From positions 1 through 7,137 of the forward strand of contig CANGRN010000070.1 of assembly GCA_947455695.1 (NCBI GenBank): DNA of 7,137 nt, read 5' to 3'. The translations under genes and the position numbers were made by a program. Every line of letters starts with the position of its first letter. Positions within the stretch are counted from its first letter, which is position 1. A model generated the notes under the pieces. That model had not been told where the DNA came from. It did no database searches and was given only the letters and a program-made list of their open reading frames with translations. Origin of the DNA: Alphaproteobacteria bacterium (GTDB lineage: Bacteria > Pseudomonadota > Alphaproteobacteria > Micropepsales > Micropepsaceae). Of the stretch, positions 1 through 5,030 are shown one piece after another.

Positions 1-449
1 AGCTTCTTGATCTGTTCGTCCATCGCCGTGCCGCCGATCAGCAGCGCATGGGTCAGCTTGGAGTATTTGGAATAGCGGTCGAAGCTTTCCGCCACCTGGT
101 CGGCCAGCTCGCGGGTCGGCTCCAGCACCAGCGCGCGGGGCATGCGCGCCTTGGCGCGGCCCTTGGACAGCATCTCGATCATCGGCAGGGTGAAACTGGC
201 GGTCTTGCCGGTCCCGGTCTGGGCGATGCCGATCATGTCGCGCCGCTGCAGCGCATGGGGGATGCCCTGGGCCTGGATCGGCGTGGGGGTGGTGTAACCG
301 CTGTCGGTCACCGCCCGCAGAAGGTCAGGGGACAGACCCAAGCTGTCAAAGCCCGTGGAAACAGGCTGATCGGCGGGGATCACAATCGAGGAAGTCTCAG
401 AATTTTCAATGACTTCGTCTAATCCGGCTTCCGCGCCGGAGGTCGTCAC
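1..449 (-). CDS. DEAD-box ATP-dependent RNA helicase, RhlE-like (N-terminal part; cut by window edge)
   Basis: ATP-dependent RNA unwinding enzyme of the DEAD-box family, cytoplasmic, acting in ribosome assembly or mRNA turnover. Counting from a GTG at 449, about 149 residues are visible. These include the aromatic residue and Q-motif (F34, then GYTTPTPIQ at 51-59), Walker A/motif I (AQTGTGKT, 76-83), motif Ia (PTRELADQV, 111-119) and a GG pair near the edge. The DEAD box, SAT motif and second RecA domain lie outside the window. The core resembles RhlE proteins, which usually have only a few residues before the FxxLGL segment; here about 33 acidic or polar residues precede it. The start is uncertain. 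There is no in-frame ATG between position 450 and the core. An AGGAG (465-469) lies 15 nt upstream of GTG 449, which is long, and a second GTG at 383 has no clear ribosome binding site. Transcribed divergently from the peptidase. The family is certain; the rhlE subgroup is an inference. Confidence 0.9.
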   Translation of the reverse strand, partial: MTTSGAEAGLDEVIENSETSSIVIPADQPVSTGFDSLGLSPDLLRAVTDSGYTTPTPIQAQGIPHALQRRDMIGIAQTGTGKTASFTLPMIEMLSKGRAKARMPRALVLEPTRELADQVAESFDRYSKYSKLTHALLIGGTAMDEQIKK

Positions 450-470
450 ACTTGTCGTAGCACGCTCCTG

Positions 471-496
471 AAAAAGGGGCGCGACATGTGGCGCCC
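471..496 (-). terminator. Terminator-like hairpin in the helicase leader (possible attenuator)
   Basis: Read on the minus strand, GGGCGC (496-491) and GCGCCC (482-477) form a perfect six-pair GC stem with the 8-nt loop CACATGTC. One C and then TTTTT (475-471) follow. This is the layout of an intrinsic terminator. It sits one base upstream of the CAGGAG ribosome binding sequence of the helicase. No minus-strand gene lies upstream for it to terminate, so an attenuator or expression-control hairpin in the helicase 5' leader is the likelier reading. The structure is seen; its function is inferred. Confidence 0.5.
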
Positions 497-544
497 AGGC
501 CGCGCGCCCGAATGGCAGCACGACTCTTATCGCAGTGCAAAATA

Positions 545-555
545 GGGATATTCCC
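545..555. promoter_or_regulatory. Short GGGA/TCCC inverted repeat in the helicase/peptidase divergent region
   Basis: GGGA and TCCC arms flank a TAT centre. The site lies in the 153-bp gap between the divergent helicase and peptidase starts, 18 bp before the longer palindrome at 573-586. Four-base arms are weak evidence and can arise by chance. It is listed because it is in an AT-rich promoter-like stretch and could be half of an operator pair. Confidence 0.2.
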
Positions 556-572
556 CCAAAATGCAAGTAATC

Positions 573-586
573 CCTGTATTTACAGG
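573..586. promoter_or_regulatory. 14-bp palindrome (CCTGTA-TT-TACAGG), candidate operator of the M28 peptidase gene
   Basis: Perfect six-base arms CCTGTA and TACAGG are separated by TT. With the preferred peptidase start at GTG 603, this lies 16 bp upstream of that start and ends 4 bp before the ribosome binding site, where a repressor could block transcription. If translation instead began at ATG 561, it would fall within codons 5-9. The TGTA-N2-TACA core is the general shape bound by several dimeric regulators, including some GntR-type proteins, but no regulator gene is present to assign it. The spacing does not fit a LexA box, which needs CTGT-N8-ACAG in enterobacteria. Confidence 0.4.
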
Positions 587-590
587 TTTC

Positions 591-596
591 AGGCGG
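591..596 (+). promoter_or_regulatory. Ribosome binding site deciding the peptidase start
   Basis: AGGCGG lies 6 nt before GTG 603 in the peptidase frame, a good position. The upstream ATG at 561 has only a weak GGGA 12 nt before it. Codons 561-602 are poor in third-position G/C, unlike the rest of the gene, which also favours the downstream GTG. Confidence 0.5.
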
Positions 597-602
597 AACC
601 GG

Positions 603-2795
603 GTGGGAATTGTGGTGCGGATTTGGGGACTTGGCGGCTTGGCCGCCGCTCTCTGGTTTTTGTCGGTGTTCGCCCAATCGCGTCCCGATGCACTGGGTCT
701 GGACGCCCCCGCCGCGCAATTCTCTGCCGCCCGCGCCGATGCCGTGCTGGGCCGGGTGCTGGGCGATCAGGCGCCGCATCCGTCGGGCAGCCCTGCCGCG
801 CAAGCGGTGCGCGGGCGCATCCTGGGCGAGCTGGCGGCGATGGGTGTGCAGGCCCGCACCCAGAACGGCATGAGCTGCTATTCGCAAAAGCGCTGGGACA
901 ATATCCCGTGCGGCACCGTCACCAACATCATCGCCGGCGTGTCACCGGGTGCGGGCAAGAATATTTTGCTGATGGCGCACAGCGACTCCGTCGCCGCCGG
1001 CCCTGGTGCGGGCGATGACGGTTCGGGTGTCGCGATCCTGCTGGAGGCCATACGCGCCTTGAAGGCGCGCGGGATCGAAGGCGGGGCTAAGCATCCGGTG
1101 ATCGCGGTGTTCACCGATGGCGAGGAGGCGGGGATGGTCGGGGCCTCGCTGTATCTGCGCGATCCCGCAGCGCGCGCCAATGTCGGCGCGGTGATCAATG
1201 TGGAAGCGCGGGGCAACCAGGGCCCCAGCTATCTGTTCCAGACCAGCGCCGGCAACGGCAAGCTGATCGAACTGTATGCGGACAGCGTGAAGCAATACGC
1301 CACATCCTCGCTCTACAGCGAAATCTACAAGATCATGCCCAATGATACCGACCTGACGCCCATGCTGGCGACGGGTGCACCGGCCTACAATTTCGCCTTC
1401 CTCGGCAACGTCGCGCATTATCACACCCCGCTGGACCGGCGCGAGAATATCGATCCGCGCAGCCTGCAGCAGCAGGGCGATGCGGTGATGGAACTGGCCG
1501 AGGCGCTGGCCCATGCCGATCCGCAAAGCCTGAACGGCCCCGACGCCATCTATCTCGACGTGCTGGGGCGCTGGCTGCCGCGCCTGCCGGTGGGTTGGGG
1601 CTTGCCGCTGTCGATTGCCGCTTTCGCGGCCATCGCGCTGGCCGGTTATCTGACACGGCGCGGACGGCGCACCTTGCCGCCGCCGATCATACCGGCGCTG
1701 TTGTCGCCGCTGCTGCTGGCCGCAGGGTGCCTCGGCATGGGTTATGTGTTGCATGGCTTGGCGGCCTGGATATCGGGTCATGCCGATCCGTCTTATGCCC
1801 ATCCCATATGGCTGCGCCTGTCGCTGGCGTTCGGTGTCTTTGCCGTAGCGATCCTGGCGGCGCGGGGCGCGGCGGCCACTGCCTGCTGGTTGTGGTTTGC
1901 CGCCCTGGCCATCGCCTGCGCAGTTCTGGTGCCGGGGCTCACGCCATACTTCCTGTTTCCGGCGCTGGTGGCCGCGCCGTTGCTGCTGGTGACGGTGCGC
2001 GGCGGCCGGAACGTGGCGCTGCTGCTGGCGGCGGTGGTGGCGTTGCTCGTGTGGCTGGGCCTCAATGCCAGCGGCGAAGAGAGCCTGGGCCTGAAGATGC
2101 ATGCCATGTTCACCGTCAGCGCGGCGTTTGGCTTGCTGACTCTGTTGCCGCTGCTGGGGAAGGCGAGGGGCTGGGGCTGGTCCTTTGCGGCATCGCTGCT
2201 GCTGGCGCTGGGCCTGGCGGTGACAGCGGGATTGCAGCCGGCCTTCAGCACCGCCGCGCCGGAGCGGATGAATTTCGTCTATGCCGAAAAGGCGGGGAAG
2301 GCCTCCTGGATCACCAGCCCGGTCAGCCATCTGCCCGATGCCGTGCGCGCGCTCGCGAATTTTTCCGCCACGCCACAGAGCGGCGTCGCCTATGGCTATG
2401 CCGCGCAGGCCGGCAGCGCGCGCCTTGCGCCGCCCGCCGCCGCCGTCACACGCAGCGGCAATGAGGTGACATTGGACCTGAATGCGCCCGGCGATGGCAT
2501 CGTGCTGGAGGTGCCCGCCGGCGCCAGGCTGCAATCCCTGAGCGTGAACGGCGCCGACACCCACGCCTTTGGTCAATACACCGCCATCAGCTGCATGACG
2601 CCGGATTGCGGTCACGCCCGGATCATATTGCGGCTGGGATCACCGGATGCTGTCACTTTGAAGTTGGTGGCGCGCCGTCGGGGGCTGCCGCCGGATGGCG
2701 CAAGGCTGCAACGTGCCCGCCCGGCCGATGCGGTGCCGGCCCAGAATGGCGATCAGACTTTGCTGGCGGCGACCATCACGGTGCCGGCGCGCTAG
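603..2795 (+). CDS. Membrane-anchored M28 family zinc metallopeptidase, ERMP1/Fxna-like
   Basis: Predicted co-catalytic two-zinc exopeptidase fixed in the cytoplasmic membrane with its catalytic domain outside. From GTG 603 it has 730 residues. A signal anchor spans about 3-24. The M28 domain follows (about 30-310) with a full active-site set: H126 and D128 in HSDS, D138 in DDGSG, general base E174 and zinc ligand E175 in TDGEEAG, E201 in NVEARG, and H274 in YHTPLD. C92 and C103 flank the segment before it. About eight hydrophobic helices follow, near 335-351, 362-386, 405-423, 426-446, 448-465, 470-488, 501-518 and 526-544. A hydrophilic C-terminal domain (545-730) carries a Cys pair (664, 669). 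This order of peptidase, multi-helix membrane region and soluble tail matches ERMP1/Fxna and bacterial relatives; the substrate is unknown. ATG 561 would add 14 residues, but its codons look non-coding and its ribosome site is weaker. The stop overlaps the vestigial parE tail in a shared CTAG. Confidence 0.9.
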   Translation: MGIVVRIWGLGGLAAALWFLSVFAQSRPDALGLDAPAAQFSAARADAVLGRVLGDQAPHPSGSPAAQAVRGRILGELAAMGVQARTQNGMSCYSQKRWDNIPCGTVTNIIAGVSPGAGKNILLMAHSDSVAAGPGAGDDGSGVAILLEAIRALKARGIEGGAKHPVIAVFTDGEEAGMVGASLYLRDPAARANVGAVINVEARGNQGPSYLFQTSAGNGKLIELYADSVKQYATSSLYSEIYKIMPNDTDLTPMLATGAPAYNFAFLGNVAHYHTPLDRRENIDPRSLQQQGDAVMELAEALAHADPQSLNGPDAIYLDVLGRWLPRLPVGWGLPLSIAAFAAIALAGYLTRRGRRTLPPPIIPALLSPLLLAAGCLGMGYVLHGLAAWISGHADPSYAHPIWLRLSLAFGVFAVAILAARGAAATACWLWFAALAIACAVLVPGLTPYFLFPALVAAPLLLVTVRGGRNVALLLAAVVALLVWLGLNASGEESLGLKMHAMFTVSAAFGLLTLLPLLGKARGWGWSFAASLLLALGLAVTAGLQPAFSTAAPERMNFVYAEKAGKASWITSPVSHLPDAVRALANFSATPQSGVAYGYAAQAGSARLAPPAAAVTRSGNEVTLDLNAPGDGIVLEVPAGARLQSLSVNGADTHAFGQYTAISCMTPDCGHARIILRLGSPDAVTLKLVARRRGLPPDGARLQRARPADAVPAQNGDQTLLAATITVPAR

Positions 2796-2824
2796 ACGTC
2801 CACGACTTCCGCGGCAAACTCGGC
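2792..2824 (-). pseudogene. Vestigial second copy of the parE 3' end (last ten codons plus stop)
   Basis: Read on the minus strand this encodes AEFAAEVVDV and then TAG, the same ten residues that end the intact ParE 73 bp away (2865-2897, stop TGA). Over the ten codons 23 of 30 bases match. All seven differences are at third codon positions and are synonymous, so the two copies diverged while both were selected as protein. Similarity stops at the next codon upstream (R against N), and the frame is closed by a TAG inside the parE tail, so this is not a gene. Its stop shares CTAG with the stop of the convergent peptidase. The best reading is a remnant of another parE allele left by recombination or insertion at the gene end; a short duplication that later diverged is less likely. 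Confidence 0.75.
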
Positions 2825-2839
2825 ACGAGCCGGAGCGAC

Positions 2840-2864
2840 AAAATAACGACCGCAAGCGCCGTTA
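2840..2864 (-). terminator. Probable intrinsic terminator of parE
   Basis: On the minus strand TAACG (2864-2860) pairs with CGTTA (2848-2844). The interior can add a short imperfect GC extension around a CTTG loop, and TTTT (2843-2840) follows directly. The first three bases of the stem are a second in-frame stop, TAA, right after the parE TGA. The stem is modest and interrupted, so it may be a weak terminator. It separates intact parE from the vestigial tail copy. Confidence 0.5.
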
Positions 2865-4835
2865 TCAGACGTCTACCACCTCAGCTGCAAATTCCGCATT
2901 CTCCTGGATGAACTGGAAGCGCAGTTCCGGCTTCTTGCCCATCAGCCGCTCGAACATGTTTTCCGTCTCTTTGACGTCATCCCTGGGGATGTGAACCTGC
3001 AGCAGGGTGCGGTGACCCGGCCGCATGGTGGTTTCCTTCAATTGCGCCGGCATCATTTCGCCCAGGCCCTTGAAGCGCGACACTTCCACCTTGGCCCCGG
3101 CGCGGAATTCCTTCTTCAGGATCCGTTCGCGGTCGGCATCGTCGCGGGCATAGATGGTCTTGCCGCCCTGGGTCAGGCGATAGAGCGGGGGCATGGCCAG
3201 GTACAGCTTGCCGTCTTCGATCAGGCCCGGCATCTCGCGATAGAAGAACGTCAGCAGCAGCGATGCGATATGGGCGCCGTCCACGTCGGCGTCGGTCATG
3301 ATGATGATGCGGTCATAGCGCAGGTCGCCCGCGCTGTATTTCGAGCCCGTTCCGCAGCCCAGCGCCTGCACCAGGTCCGACAATTCCTGGTTCTGCTGCA
3401 GCTTGCCGGCGGCGGCGGACGCCACGTTCAGGATCTTGCCGCGCAGGGGCAGGATCGCCTGGGTGGCGCGGTCGCGCGCCTGCTTGGCGCTGCCGCCGGC
3501 GCTGTCGCCTTCGACCAGGAATATCTCGGTGCCTTCGGCCGCGCCCTTGGAGCAATCGGCCAGCTTGCCGGGCAGGCGCAGCTTGCGCGTCGCCGACTGG
3601 CGCTTGGTTTCCTTTTCCTGCCGCTTCTTGAGCCGGTCCTCGGCGGCATCGATCACAAAGTCCAGCAGCCTGCCGGCTTCTGCCGGGCTTTCCGCCAGCC
3701 AATGATCGAAATGATCGCGCACCACATTTTCCACCAGGCGCTGGGCGTCCGGTGACGACAGCTTGTCCTTGGTCTGGCCCTGGAATTCGGGCTCGCGGAT
3801 AAAGACCGACAGCACCGCGCAGGCCGAGTCCATCACGTCTTCGGCCGTGATGAGGGATGTCTTGCGATTGTTGACGCGTTCGCCCTGGGTGCGCAGCGCC
3901 TTGGTCAGGGCGTTGCGCAGGCCCTGTTCATGGGTGCCGCCCTGGTGGGTGGGAATGGTGTTGCAATAGGAGCGGGTGAAGGGATCGCGCGACGGCGCCC
4001 AGGTCACCGCCCATTCCACCGCGCCGCGTCCGTCCTTGTTCTCGGTGCGTCCCGAGAATTCGCGCGGCGTGACGGTGGGGGCCTTGCCGATCTCGCTCCT
4101 CAGGAAGTCCAGCAACCCGCCGGGGAATTTCAGCACATCCTCGACCGGGGTCTCGTCGGTGATCAGCGAAGGGTCGCAGGACCAGCGGATTTCCACGCCG
4201 CGGAACAGATAGGCCTTGGACTTGGCCATGCGGTGCAGACGGGCGGGCGAGAACTGGAGATCGCCGAAAATCTTCTCGTCGGGCCTGAAGCTGGTGATGG
4301 TGCCGCGCCGGTTGACCGCGCCCAGGTCCTTCAGCTTGCCGATGGCATGGCCGCGCTCGAAGCGCATCTTGTGGGCGTGCTTGTCGCGCGCCACTTCCAC
4401 TTCCATCCATTCCGAGAGCGCGTTGACCACAGAGGCGCCCACGCCGTGCAGACCGCCCGACGTGTCATAGGCCTTGCCGTCGAACTTTCCGCCGGCATGT
4501 AGCGTGGTCATGATGACTTCCAGCGCCGACTTGTTCTTGAACTTGGGATGCGGGTCCACCGGGATGCCGCGGCCATTGTCGCGCACCACCAGCACGTTGC
4601 CGGGCTTCAATTCCAGCTGGATGTTGCTGGCATGGCCGGCCACCGCTTCGTCCATCGAATTGTCGATGATCTCGGCCGCCAGGTGATGCAGGGCATTGGT
4701 GTCGGTGCCGCCGATATACATGCCGGGACGGCGGCGCACGGGTTCCAGACCCTCCAGCACCTCGATGTCCTTGGCGGTGTAGGCCTTGGAGGCACTGGAC
4801 GAGCTGTCGAAAAGGTCGGGATTCTTCTTGGCCAT
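2865..4835 (-). CDS. parE: DNA topoisomerase IV subunit B (ParE)
   Basis: ATPase subunit of topoisomerase IV, which with ParC (not in the window) decatenates daughter chromosomes and relaxes supercoils. From ATG 4835 it has 656 residues. The GHKL ATPase site shows E55 and N59 (EIIDNSMDE), D86 in DNGRGIP, and the glycine-rich lid SGGLHGVGAS at 127-136. The transducer domain carries the QTK loop (Q354, K356). The TOPRIM domain has EGDSAGG (442-448), PLRGK (463-467) and the metal-binding DADVDG (515-520). The family C-terminal block follows. The compact length without the large GyrB insertion, and the MAKKNPDLF start, favour ParE over GyrB. A TTG at 4856 could add seven residues, but no ribosome site supports it; ATG 4835 also lacks a strong one. 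The final 10-11 codons use unusually A/T-ending codons compared with the preceding ones, exactly where similarity to the stranded tail copy begins. Tandem stops TGA TAA end the gene. Divergent from the sensor kinase, convergent with the peptidase. Confidence 0.96.
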   Translation of the reverse strand: MAKKNPDLFDSSSSASKAYTAKDIEVLEGLEPVRRRPGMYIGGTDTNALHHLAAEIIDNSMDEAVAGHASNIQLELKPGNVLVVRDNGRGIPVDPHPKFKNKSALEVIMTTLHAGGKFDGKAYDTSGGLHGVGASVVNALSEWMEVEVARDKHAHKMRFERGHAIGKLKDLGAVNRRGTITSFRPDEKIFGDLQFSPARLHRMAKSKAYLFRGVEIRWSCDPSLITDETPVEDVLKFPGGLLDFLRSEIGKAPTVTPREFSGRTENKDGRGAVEWAVTWAPSRDPFTRSYCNTIPTHQGGTHEQGLRNALTKALRTQGERVNNRKTSLITAEDVMDSACAVLSVFIREPEFQGQTKDKLSSPDAQRLVENVVRDHFDHWLAESPAEAGRLLDFVIDAAEDRLKKRQEKETKRQSATRKLRLPGKLADCSKGAAEGTEIFLVEGDSAGGSAKQARDRATQAILPLRGKILNVASAAAGKLQQNQELSDLVQALGCGTGSKYSAGDLRYDRIIIMTDADVDGAHIASLLLTFFYREMPGLIEDGKLYLAMPPLYRLTQGGKTIYARDDADRERILKKEFRAGAKVEVSRFKGLGEMMPAQLKETTMRPGHRTLLQVHIPRDDVKETENMFERLMGKKPELRFQFIQENAEFAAEVVDV

Positions 4836-4844
4836 AACTTCTGT

Positions 4845-4862
4845 TCTAGGGGACAATCTAGG
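4845..4862. repeat. Two TCTAGG direct repeats in the parE leader
   Basis: TCTAGG occurs at 4845-4850 and 4857-4862, 12 bp start to start with GGACAA between. They begin 10 bp upstream of the parE ATG. The tetramer CTAG is scarce in many bacterial genomes, so two copies so close together are noticeable. They might be half-sites for a regulator of parE, but chance is possible for six-base repeats. Confidence 0.3.
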
Positions 4863-4868
4863 TGAACG

Positions 4869-4879
4869 GTGCAGTGCAC
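4869..4879. promoter_or_regulatory. Inverted repeat GTGCA-G-TGCAC upstream of parE
   Basis: Perfect five-base arms around one central base, 34 bp upstream of the parE start in the parE/kinase divergent region. It could be an operator for either gene. A second inverted repeat of the same length and arm design lies 16 bp away centre to centre. The regulator is unknown. Confidence 0.3.
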
Positions 4880-4884
4880 ACTGG

Positions 4885-4895
4885 CGCGATTCGCG
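4885..4895. promoter_or_regulatory. Inverted repeat CGCGA-T-TCGCG containing a GANTC site
   Basis: Perfect five-base arms around one central T. The centre includes GATTC (4888-4892), which fits GANTC, the recognition site of the alphaproteobacterial cell-cycle methylase CcrM. Methylation-sensitive promoters of cell-cycle genes often carry such sites. GANTC also occurs by chance elsewhere in this window, for example at 522-526, so the regulatory reading is tentative. Confidence 0.25.
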
Positions 4896-4976
4896 TCGTT
4901 TGCGAGCCTGTTTTACTTTTCCTTAAGCGTGAAAAGCGAGCCAAAAGCCGGGCTGCCAAAAAATAGCCCCACCAAA

Positions 4977-5009
4977 GGTATTATTAAGAGCCCCGGCGCA
5001 ATAATGACC
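4977..5009. promoter_or_regulatory. Imperfect inverted repeat in the sensor kinase leader
   Basis: GGTATTATT (4977-4985) can pair with AATAATGACC (5000-5009), leaving one bulged base and a 14-nt GC-rich loop. The right arm contains the candidate ATG at 5004, which would be buried in the stem. It lies 21 bp before the preferred start GTG 5031. It may be an mRNA leader structure or a protein-binding site; no T-run follows, so it is not a terminator. Confidence 0.3.
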
Positions 5010-5017
5010 CATAACAT

Positions 5018-5022
5018 AAGGG
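5018..5022 (+). promoter_or_regulatory. Ribosome binding site deciding the kinase start
   Basis: AAGGG lies 8 nt before GTG 5031, ideal spacing. The ATG at 5004 has only AAGAG about 13 nt upstream. The nine codons between the two candidates are A/T-rich in the third position, and the bias turns strongly to G/C from GTG 5031 on. Confidence 0.55.
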
Positions 5023-5030
5023 TTAGCCGC

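Noticed and set aside
48..422. 124-codon plus-strand frame opposite the helicase
   Set aside because: Antisense shadow; the minus strand carries the Q-motif, Walker A and motif Ia.
573..586. LexA/SOS box reading of CTGT....ACAG
   Set aside because: Spacing is four bases instead of eight, and alphaproteobacterial LexA normally uses direct repeats of GTTC.
942..2615. 557-codon open frame on the minus strand across the peptidase gene
   Set aside because: Antisense shadow of the M28 gene in GC-rich DNA; Gln/Arg/His-rich low-complexity product with no domain, while the plus strand shows a complete active site.
2840..2870. Possible integron attC site formed by the AAC and GTT ends of the hairpin after parE
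   Set aside because: GTTATCA does not fit the GTTRRRY core, there is no paired simple-site layout and no integrase or cassette is nearby.
2991..3755. 254-codon plus-strand frame opposite parE
   Set aside because: Antisense shadow of the TOPRIM part of parE; no independent motif.
4923..4987. CtrA box from the two TTAA sequences upstream of the kinase
   Set aside because: The two TTAA motifs are about 61 bp apart; the CtrA pattern needs TTAA-N7-TTAA.
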